From positions 40,448,401 through 40,512,400 of the forward strand of contig CM049317.1 in assembly GCA_026874595.1 (NCBI GenBank): a stretch of DNA of 64,000 nt, read 5' to 3'. This DNA comes from Sipunculus nudus. Its lineage: Eukaryota; Annelida; Sipuncula; Golfingiida; Sipunculidae. The translations under genes were made by a program, and so were the position numbers. Position 1 is the first letter of the stretch. Each line of letters opens with the position of its first letter. Below, one piece after another: positions 54,831-64,000 of this stretch. Below the pieces are notes generated by a model. It searched no databases, was not told the origin of the DNA, and saw only the letters and a list, made by a program, of their open reading frames with translations.

Positions 54831-55969
54831 AAATAATTGCTTGCCAAGTGTCAGTATATGCTGCTAAAAATGGAGGCCTATTCTTAAAGGGGGGGGGGGG
54901 GTGTACTATGTCTGGGGATACTCTGGCACCTGCGGTGCCAAGAATTGTCTAGTTACACACCCATTTGGTGCTACATACATTCATTTTTTACTCAGGATTA
55001 TTTAGAGCTCAAAATTTCCTTTCAAGTCCTGGAGAGTTCAGACCCTACAATAAGTTTTAAAAAGTATTATTAAAAATCTTCTTATTGATCTGATTCTTCT
55101 GTCAAAAATCCAATGAACATCAAGAACCTTTATGTTTATTGTGATAATGATGCCTACATGAACCAATCACTGTTAGCATGAGATAAGAGTCACACAGATC
55201 GATCACATGGGGTGTAGGATATCACACATTTGTTATTCCTCATGAAGAAAACAAGAAGAGATGTCATAATCATTTAAGTTATTCCATGACTTTTTTAAGA
55301 TCATGAAAAGAGTGAGCAGTTAAATATTTGACTGACCAATGGCAATCTAAGAGTAAGTCGTTGTTAAACAAGTGGCCCATGGGCTATGATGCTCATCTGA
55401 ATCTGATAAACAGGTATGTCAATAAAGTTAGTTCTCGGTTCCCGGTTCCCGATTCAAGCTAACTCTCCGGAAACACTCCAGCGACAACCTATATCACGTG
55501 AACGCACGGCGGTGGGAGGAGCGCTCCATATTAGGATAAACAACTGCTTTGATTAACAGTCAACCCATGCCTTGGCCCAAACAACCAAGCCAGCGCAGAG
55601 TGACCATGGAAGCGTCATGCCTTCTTGATTGACAAGTGCACACGTGGCTTGGAGAAAAAGACACCGGCAAGCAGCTCAAGGAAACCAAAGGGGAACATAC
55701 ATGTGAAATAATCTTGTTTACAACCTTTAATACCAACAACTGGCTAATACAGGAAGTAATAGTCATGTGTGTGGAAAGAACTATATGTTTTATTATATGA
55801 ATTTTTAATTATTTATACACGATAGGGATATAAATTATATTTAATAATAATTTAAAATATACTGTAAATCAAAAATGTAGTATTTCCAAAGTGAAAATGT
55901 ACTGTTTCCATAAATTAAATGAGAAATAATTGCTGGACGGCCAAGCCTCACTGTTTTCCAAATAACCAA
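54831..55969. other. Unassigned DNA with poly-G tract and a GC-richer segment
   Basis: A poly-G tract lies near 54889-54901. A sequence near 55368-55400 (agtggcccatgggctatgat) is the inverted family B terminus. A GC-richer stretch at about 55430-55690 has no recognisable gene or CpG-island-sized structure. Confidence 0.45.
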
Positions 55970-58712
55970 TTTTAATCTCATTTAAATTTTAAATTTAATA
56001 TTTTATTAAATTAACAATGCGGCCAAGCCCCTACGGCTTAGTGGAAATAACCAAACATACCAACCTACAGATGAATTTTCTCTTCATCATCTGCAATGAT
56101 CGCTAGGCAGCCACACCTCACCACTTTCCATAGAACCCATTTTTAATCTTATTTAAATTTTAAATTTAATATTTTATTAAATTACCTTTGTTGCCAAGCC
56201 CCTACGGCTTAGCGCCACTTACCAAACATACCAGCCTAGAGAGGAATTTCCCCTTCATCAACTGAAAGAATCACTAGACAGCCACACCTCCCCTTTCTCG
56301 AGATAACCAATTTGTAATATTATTAAAATTTTAAATTTAATATTTTATTAAATTACCTATGTGGCCAAGCTCCCACAGCTTAGCGCCACTTACAAAACAT
56401 GCCAACCTAGAGATGAATTCCAACTTCATTACCTAAAAGAATCACTAGGCAGCCACACCTCACAGTTTTCAATAAAACCGATTTTTAATCTTATTTAAAT
56501 TTAATACTTTATTAAATTAATTATGGGGCCAAGCCCCTACGGCTTAGCGCCACATACCAAACATACCACCCTAGAGAGGAATTTTTCCTTCATCCCCTGA
56601 GAGAATCACTAGACAGCCACACCTCACCATTTTCCATATAACCCATTTTAAATCTTATTTAAATTTTAAATTTAATATTTTATTAAATAACCTTTGTTTC
56701 CAAGTCCCTACGGCTTAGCGCCACTAACCAAACATACCAGCCTAGAGAGGAATTTTCTCTTCATCACCTGCAATGATCACTAAACAGCCACACCTCACCG
56801 TTTTCCAGATAACGGATTTCTAATCTTATTTAAATTTTAAATTTAATATTTTATTAAATTAATTATGTGGCCAAGCCCCTACGGCTTAGCGGAAAAAAAA
56901 AAAGACATACCAACCTAGGAGAGAATTTTCTCTCCATCACCTGCAATGATCGCTATACAGCCACACCTCACCATTTTCCACATAACCGATTTTTCATATG
57001 ATTTAAATTTTAAATTTTATATTTTATTAAATTACCTTTGTTGCCAATCTCCTACGGCTTAGCGCCACTAACCAAACAAACTACCCAAGACAGGAATTTT
57101 CCCTTCATCACCTGGGAGAATCATTAGACAGCCAAACTTCACCGTTTACGAGATAACCAATTTTTAATCTTATTTAAATTTTACTTAATTACCTATGTGG
57201 CCAATCTCCTACGGCTTAGCGCCACAAACCAAACATACAACTCTAGAGAGGATTTTTCTTTCATCACCTGAAAGAATCACTAGACAGCCACACCTCACCG
57301 TTTTCCATATAACCCATTTTTAATCTTATTTAAATTTTAAATTTAATATTTTATTAAATTACCTTTGTTGCAAGCCCCTATGGCTTAGCGCCACTTACCA
57401 AACATACCACCCTAGAGAGGAATTTTTTCTTCTTCACCTGAGAGAATCACTAGACAGCCACACCTCACTGTTTATGAGATAACCGATTTTTAATATTATT
57501 TAAATTTAAATTTAATATTTTTAAAAATTAATTATGTGGCCAAGCCCCTACGGCTTAGCGGAAATAACCAGACATACCAACCTAGAGGTGAATTTTTTCT
57601 CTCCATTACCTGCAATGATCGCTATACAGCCACACCTCACCATTTTCCATATAACCGATTTTAAATATTATTTAAATTTTAAATTTAATATTTTATTAAA
57701 TTAATTATGTGGCCAAGCCCCTACGGCTTAGCGGAAATAACCAGACATACCAACCTAGGGGAGAATTTTCTCTCCATCACCTGCAATGATTGCTATACAG
57801 CCACACCTCACCATTTTCCACATAACCGATTTTTCATATGATTTAAATTTTAAATTTAATATTTTATTAAATTACCTTTGTTGCCAAGCACCTACGGCTT
57901 AGCGCCACTAACCAAACAAACTACCCAAGACAGGAATTTTCCCTTCATCACCTGGAAGAATCATTAGACAGCCAAACTTCACCGTTTACGAGATAACCAA
58001 TTTTTAATCTTATTTAAATTTTATTGAATTACCTATGTGGCCAATCTCCTACGGCTTAGCGCCACAAACCAAACATACAACTCTAGAGAGGATTATTCTT
58101 TCATCACCTGAAAGAATCACTAGACAGCCACACCTCACCGTTTTCCATATAACCCATTTTTAATCTTATTTAAATTTTAAATTTAATATTTTATTAAATT
58201 ACCTTTGTTGCAAGCCCCTACGGCTTAGCGGAAATAATCAGACATACCAACCTAGAGGTGAATTTTTTCTCTCCATCACCTGCAATGATCGCTATACAGC
58301 CACACCTCACCATTTTCCATATAACCAATTTTTAATATTATTTAAATTTTAAATTTAACATTTTTAAAAATTAATTATATGGCCAAGCCCCTACGACTTA
58401 GCGGAAATAACCAGACATACCAACCTAGAGGTGAATTTTCTCTCCATCATCTGCAATGATCACTAAACAGCCACACCTCGCCATTCACGAGATAATCAAT
58501 TTTTAATCTTATTTAAATTTTAAATTTAATATTTTATTAAATTACCTTTGTTGCCAAGCCCTTACAGCTTAGCGGAAATAACCAGACATACTAACCAAGA
58601 GGTGAATTTTCTCTCAATCACCTTCAATGATCGCTATACAGCCACAACTCAAAGTTTTCCATATGACCGATTTTTAATATTATTTAAATTTTAAACTTAA
58701 TATTTTATTAAA
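55970..58712 (+). repeat. Satellite B, AT-rich ~168-bp monomer with 5-mer higher-order repeat
   Basis: About 16 monomers are present, each containing gccaagcccctacggcttag, a 'catcacctg(c/a)a...atcactagacagccacacctcac' segment and an AT block aatcttatttaaattttaaa. Spacing between successive cctacggcttag boxes is about 160-172 bp. Variant monomers recur after five units: gccaatctcctacggcttag occurs at about 57199 and 58039 (840 bp apart), and the ccacataaccgatttttcat variant at about 56976 and 57816. The array stops abruptly at the truncated Gypsy-3 (58713). Confidence 0.92.
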
Positions 58713-58719
58713 TTACCGG

Positions 58720-59681
58720 AGATATGGTGATAATGTCTTACCTGAAACACACAGAGCCACACTGACTTTAATCAAGAAAGAACCCAAGGAAAATTTACCT
58801 GAGTATGCTGCTAGAGTTGGTGAGATAATGGCAAAAGCTTACCCCGGACTGGAAGGCAGTCAATTACAAGCATGCTGATAGAACATATAGTTAAAGGATT
58901 ACCAGATCCGAACCTTGTATATGACGTGATGAGCAAGAGACCAACTACTGTTGAGGAGGTGTTGAATTTAATCGAATGGCATGAATGCTGTCCTACAATA
59001 AAGAAGAAACCGGTCACTGCCAGGAGGGTGGAGGGCGATAGTGGATGCCACAACTTCGGACAGGTCCAGGATGGGGGCCCCCGCCTTGTGACAGAGGATC
59101 ACCTGCAGTCAATATGTAAAGGACTGACAGATTGCATTTTGCAGCAGTTACAAACTTTATTAGTTAAGCCCGATAGAGGGGCAGTCCCTGCCTACATGGA
59201 GGCATCTCTCCCAGGGAATGGGAGTCCTTCTAATGACAAATCCTGGAATAAGGTGCCAGGTGGAGCTACTCTTATGGAGAGAGGTAGCAGCTTTAATTAT
59301 CAGAAGCCCGGTGCCCAAGAGTGGGACCGTAGGCAAGAAGTTAGTCCACAGGGTGGTCAGCAAGTGTATTACCGGTCTCAGGGAGACCAGAGGATCAATT
59401 TTCGACCTCAGGGAGGTCATCCAGGGTATGTGCGGCCTGTGGGAGGTCAGCAGCAGAGTCAAAGAGGCAACACTCAGGGGATGGGTGTGGAGCCTAAGAA
59501 GACTTTTAAAGTGGATAGCTTCAGGGGTAACACTCAGGGAATAAGTGGCAAGCTTAGGAAGCAGTTTTATGGAGAATGTTTTAGATGCAATGAGATGGGA
59601 CACATGGCAAGAGATTGTAATGCTGCAATTTGCTTTCCATCACAATCCTGTGCAGAGACCGCCAGAGACTCTTTAAACTAA
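58720..59681 (+). pseudogene. Gypsy-3 gag (5'-truncated)
   Basis: The first ~48 codons (58720-58863) read LPETHRATLTLIKKEPKENL and are followed by two stops and a frameshift near 58865. The next frame (58872-59681) covers the rest of gag, a glutamine/glycine-rich stretch of imperfect ~14-residue repeats (near QGGQQVYYRSQGDQ) and a CCHC knuckle, CFRCNEMGHMARDC, near its end. The knuckle would bind element RNA. Confidence 0.85.
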
Positions 59682-60211
59682 ACAGGGCTGGACCCAGTCA
59701 GGGTTCAGCTAACCTTCAGCCGACACAGCAGATTTGTGTCATCAATACTGGCTGTAATGCAAGTGATGAGCGCTCCCTTCTGGGCCCACCTGTTAATCTG
59801 GACTCAGATGGACCCTCAGAAGTGACCAGCTTCCCTGAAACAATAAAGCAGCTAGACATGAATAAAACTGAAGTTAATTCTGACCCAGATAGTGAACAGC
59901 TTAACCCTCATCAGATAAATTCTGTGTCAGCTAAAATTAACATCAAAATCTTAAACCATGATTTGACAGCAACCATTGATACTGGAGCAGAGGTGACCAT
60001 AATGAATGACAAAATCTTTCATCAGCTACCTGAGATGGCAAGGACAGAAATCACCCCTGCACCTAGGGAATTAATAGTGGCTGAAGAAAATAATGTTATG
60101 CCTACACAGGGAATAGCAGTTATACCCTTCACCATTGGTAACCTCCATTTTGAATGGCCGGTTTATCTCGCACCAATATCTGATGATCTACTGTTGGGAT
60201 GTGATATTTAA
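59630..60211 (+). pseudogene. Gypsy-3 protease region
   Basis: Shifted frame relative to gag. It contains the aspartic protease motif ATIDTGAEVTIMND (about 59971-60012) and the later block DDLLLGCDI, which is the usual ILG-type motif near the protease end. It stops at TAA 60209-60211. A further fragment of the same protein appears at 60255-60455 in another frame (VQPNAEAIVPGRITG). Confidence 0.87.
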
Positions 60212-60694
60212 GATGCCAAGAACATAACATTTAATACCAAGAAAGGACTGCTTATTGGCGAGAAATGGATACCATGCACTGTCTCGACACACTGATGTTA
60301 TTGCACAAGTGGCTCTGAGCAAGGCTGTTAAAGTACAACCAAATGCAGAAGCCATCGTGCCGGGAAGGATCACCGGCCACGATTCACTTCCTGTTGATCT
60401 TGCAGTCCTCGAGCCTTATCCAGCAGACAACCCAGATTTACTAGTGGCTAGATAAATGTCAACACTCATGAGTTTCCAGTGCGAATTGTTAACTTGTCCT
60501 CAGAAGAATTAAAGATGGGAATAAGCTACAGATTAGGAGAATTACATCATGTGAATGAAATACTTGTATCAGAGGGACACACAGCCACGCCTTCCGCTGA
60601 TTCAGCCAATCAGGATGCAGCCATCACTCACACAAGTACTTAAGAGCCTGAAATTCCATACAGAGTCAGACGAGTGAACTAGGCTGACAGTGAA

Positions 60695-62620
60695 GTGTAC
60701 AAGCATGTGCCTGAACACTTACAAGATCTCTACAGGAGCAGTTCCGAGCACATAGAAAACCAGGAACACAAAGCTGCCCTTAGAAAATTGCTAATTGACC
60801 ATCAGGATGTGTTTGCCAAAAATCACTTAGATTTGGGAACCTGCAGCCTACTCCGGCATCAAATTGATGTGAAAGGAACGGCACCTATTCGACAAGCACT
60901 TAGGCGAACTCCTAAAGCCTTCAAAGCAGAAGAAAAAATGTATCTAAAAGAGCAGCTAGATGCCGGTGTAATATCTCCCTCTCAATCAGCCTGGGCAGCC
61001 CATGTGGTACTATTAAGGAAAAAGGACCAGTCTGTAAGGTGGTGTTGTGATTTTCGTAAGTTGAATGAAGTTACTGTGAAGGATGCCTATCCGCTACCAC
61101 GAATCGACACCTGCCTTGATTGCTTAGCATCAGCAAAGTACTTCTCTACTATGGATCTCCAGAAGGGCTATTGGCAACTTGAGGTTGAACCTGAGGACAG
61201 ACCTAAGACTGCTTTTATTACTAAATATGGCCTGTTTGAATATAACAAATTACCCATTGGGCTCTGCAATTCACCGAGCACCTTCCAGAGGTGTATGGAA
61301 TTAGTGTTACGTGACTTACAGTGGAAGACGCTGCTCATATACTTAGATGACCTCATAATATTCAGCTCTACTGTTGATGACCACTTACAGAGACTGAGTG
61401 ATGTGCTACAACAACTCAAGTCAGCCGGGCTGAAGCTCAAGCCTACAAAGTGCAAATTCCTGCGAACAGAGGTGTTATTTTTGGGCCACATAGTAGGAGC
61501 TGATGGTGTTCGTCCTAATCCAGAGTTAATATCTGTCATCAGGACCTGGAAAGAGCCAAGAAGTAAACGTCAGGTACAGCAGTATCTAGGCTTATGTAAC
61601 TACTACTGTCGCTTTATGTACCACTTCAGTGAAGTGGCAGCACCACTCACAAAGCTGACACAAAAGGATATAGAGTTTGAATGGACACCTGACTGTCAGG
61701 TTGCCTTTGACGAGCTGAAGGAGGGACTCTGTCAGGCACCCATACTTGCCTATCCACAATCAACTGGTAAATTCCTTTTAGACAAGGATGCTTCAGATAC
61801 TGGAATCGGGGGAGTGCTTAGTCAAATGCAAGATGGTGAAGAAAGGGTGATCAGTTACGCTTCAAAAAAGCTCTGCAAAGCCCAACGTCATTACTGTGTT
61901 ACTAGAAGAGAACTACTGGCTGATGTTGTATTTATACAGGAGTTCAGACATCATTTACTAGGAAGAAAATTCATCCTCAGAACTGACCATAATTCACTCC
62001 AGTGGATATTCAATTTTAAAGCACCTCAAGGACAACTTTCTAGATGGTTGGAAGTGCTGTCGCAATATGATTTCACTATTGTGCACAGGGAGGGCGCTAA
62101 GCACGGAAATGCGGATGCGTTATCGAGGCAGTGGTGTGAACAGATTGACTGTGACGAATATAAAGAGGACATTCCTATCAACAAACTGCCTTGTGGGGGT
62201 TGTAAACATTGTCTAAAGATGGAGGAGCAATGGAAATCCTTTAATGATGAGACTGATGATGTCATTCCGTTAAGCTGCACTGATAAATCCTTCAACTGCC
62301 ATAAGGTTTCGACCAGACAAGCTGTCAAGGCCACAGGAGCTTCTCATGAGTCAAGCATGGCCCAAGGGAGACCCATTATGAATTGGATGTACCAATATAC
62401 TCCAGCTGATATAGCCAGACTGCAGAGATCTGATCTGGACTTAGTCATTCTTCATGACCGGCTGGACAATGACCACCATCCAGTAAGGCAGGAAGTAAAT
62501 GGGTACAGCCCTGAAGTCAGACATCTGTGGGTGGAGTGGGATATGATCAGACGTGTGGATGGTGTTCTCTATATAGAATGGTTTGAGCCAAATCACAAAA
62601 CAGCTATCTTCAACTGTTAG
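60695..62620 (+). pseudogene. Gypsy-3 reverse transcriptase and RNase H
   Basis: 641 open codons. The polymerase shows SAWAAHVVLLRKKDQSVRWC, FSTMDLQKGYWQLEV with the first catalytic aspartate, LPIGLCNSPSTFQRCM and the box LIYLDDLIIFS. RNase H follows with LDKDASDTGIGGVLSQ, TRRELLADVVFIQEFRHHL and RTDHNSLQWI. A linker with CGGCKHCLKM precedes the integrase. The frame ends through a shift near 62605, and the next frame carries the integrase. A TAG near 60678 lies upstream in the same frame. Confidence 0.93.
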
Positions 62621-63078
62621 TGCCAAAGGAGTTACGAAATGAGGTCATCACTTACTGTCATGATTCAAACCTTTCCGGTCATTTAGCCACAGAGAAAACT
62701 GTCCGCAAAATCAAGCAGCGAGCCTACTGGAGAACTGTACAAGCAGATGTAACACAGTACATCCCGAACTGCCATACCTGTAATGTCAACAAACAGCCTA
62801 GAACAAAGAATAAAGCTTCACCCGTAGATTACCGGGTAGGACATCCTATGGACCGACTAGCTATCAACATTCTGGGGCCACTTCCGATGTCACACAGTGG
62901 GAACACCTGCATCATGGTGGTGGCAGATTATTTTACTCGATGGGTGGAAGCGTACCCACTTCCGGATCAGACAGCTGAGACCACTGCAAGCAAACTTTTA
63001 TATGAATTTCTCACTAGATTTGGCATGCCACTTGAAATACATACAGATCAAGGTAGAAACTTTGAGAGTGATTTGTAA
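62605..63078 (+). pseudogene. Gypsy-3 integrase, 3'-truncated
   Basis: The HHCC zinc region is clear (CHDSNLSGHLATEKTVRKI, then CHTCNVNKQPRTK). The core shows LAINILGPLPMSHSG, where the first catalytic aspartate of the DDE triad is expected at the N of AIN, and then IHTDQGRNFESDL with the second aspartate. The third residue (E) is missing because the sequence is cut at 63078. The protein could not work even without the truncation. Confidence 0.9.
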
Positions 63079-63079
63079 T

Positions 63080-64000
63080 TGAACAAAATTCAATCACAAG
63101 TAATTGTAATTGTAAATGATTACAAGGGCAAAAATAGATGTAATTTCAATTACCTTTCAATTACTTTCCAAATTCATGACACAGCACCTTATACCTCATT
63201 CCTCTGCACTGATTATCAAAACACTCTTGGGTAAGGATTGTAAGCTATGATTATTGAATAAATAGTATCCATGCATGTAATAAGCATGGTAATTTATTAT
63301 AGTCCGTTTCATCCCCTCATGTCCACCTGTTTTTTGCTATGAAAATTTTTATTTGTTACATTTCAAGGGAAACAATTATAGTGTAGAGGAGAGGATTACT
63401 GAACCTAATTTTCAACTAGGTAACTAAATTCCTACCTTAAGCCATATTTGAGTAACAGAATTTTCTGAAAATATGAGAAATCAGTCTACACTTTACAACA
63501 TATCAGACCCACTTATGGCGGTCAAGGTCATTGGTCACATGCAAAAACAGCCTCAACTGACAGCTGCTGATTGGATGATCTCATGCAAACACTCTAAAAA
63601 ATATAACCAGCTAAAACAAAGATGGCTGCTTATGGAGGGACGCACAATATCGGCCAGATCATGATAAAGAGACAAAAATGTTGTGAAACATGAACAGGGG
63701 ATTTATTGTAAAATTCTTAACTGCCATGTTAGGATGTCACTTCCATATGTTGTTTACTTGGAAAATATTGAAAAATATAAACTTTTTAGTAAATTATCTA
63801 CAAAAAACAGGTGGACAGCAGGAGGTGAAACGGACTATAGTATGCCTTATAAGTTATACTGTCCATTTTTTTTAGCATATGCCTCCACTGCAATGTGGAT
63901 AAAGTAATATTACAGGGGTTTCGCTAGGCTAAAACTTTGAAGAGTCTGGGACCCATAGGTATAAATTTTCAAGGGTCGAGGATCCTATCAAAATTGTCAA
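63080..64000. other. Unassigned AT-rich DNA
   Basis: Starts with a block of repeated aattgtaattgtaa-type text and caatcacaagtaattg (63080-63165) that looks like the end of a DNA-transposon-like repeat. AT-rich sequence follows, with short open frames and no recognisable domain. Confidence 0.4.

Larger units (their letters stand above)
58713..63080 (+). mobile_element. Ty3/Gypsy fragment 'Gypsy-3', truncated at both ends
   Basis: Gag, protease, reverse transcriptase, RNase H and part of integrase are present in order on the plus strand, but no LTR, primer-binding site or polypurine tract. It begins inside gag directly after the last satellite B monomer and ends inside the integrase core at about 63078, followed by unrelated AT-rich sequence. 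Multiple frameshifts and stops are present. Confidence 0.92.

Noticed and set aside
63080-63165. caatcacaagtaattg-rich block as the terminus of a named DNA transposon
   Set aside because: The text resembles ends of hAT-like repeats, but I see only one end, no transposase and no duplication, so the family cannot be assigned.

Overview
This is a eukaryotic, repeat-dominated window. Everything about it points to an animal nuclear genome, most likely a marine lophotrochozoan such as a bivalve or other mollusc. The evidence is AT-rich non-coding DNA with spliced (AG/GT-bounded) coding sequence, a mixture of BEL/Pao, Ty3/Gypsy and DIRS-like retroelements, long satellites and several kilobases of ancient tandem or dispersed repeats. 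The species assignment is inference. There are no operons, bacterial genes, rRNA genes, tRNA genes or CRISPR arrays.

Layout. 1-3438: a near-perfect direct duplication of about 1.5 kb carrying (TA)n, poly-G and poly-C tracts. 3439-5470: unassigned DNA with a degenerate repeat patch and a 12-bp-arm hairpin. 5480-6470 (-): a broken tyrosine-recombinase gene. 6500-8400: ~340-bp repeats (family B) and the lead-in to satellite A. 8400-15770: satellite A, a 279-bp dimer of two ~140-bp half-units, organised into a 7-mer higher-order repeat of 1,947 bp. 15940-18410: more family B, then ~675-bp repeats (family C). 19095-29257 (-): a complete but inactivated BEL/Pao element with 1,072-bp LTRs and a 26-bp minisatellite in its leader. 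30030-35464 (+): a Ty3/Gypsy element (Gypsy-1, 198-bp LTRs, target duplication GAAAC) inserted inside a DIRS-like reverse transcriptase gene whose two halves lie at 29830-30029 and 35465-36775 (-). 37480-38790: an inverted, older copy of satellite A. 42340-42960: family C inverted. 43055-49340 (+): Gypsy-2, with long open frames and an abnormal 3' end. 49340-50300: family D repeats. 50674-50886 (+): one host exon that looks like FAM221A, the only ordinary host gene sequence I can support. 51148-52575: family B again. 53350-54830: a repeat rich in AGGTCA direct repeats. 55970-58712: AT-rich satellite B (~168-bp monomer, 5-mer higher-order repeat of ~840 bp). 58713-63080 (+): Gypsy-3, truncated at both ends. 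63080-64000: nothing assignable.

How the parts relate. No gene cassette here works together as a pathway. The story is genome dynamics: retroelements inserted into each other, nearly identical LTRs beside coding regions carrying stops, satellites that show several generations of amplification, and one short palindrome, GGTGGCGCCACC, that recurs in at least four otherwise different repeat families. Gypsy-1 and Gypsy-2 share a primer-binding site matching the 3' end of a tRNA-Leu. All identities quoted are by-eye comparisons, and no database search was possible.
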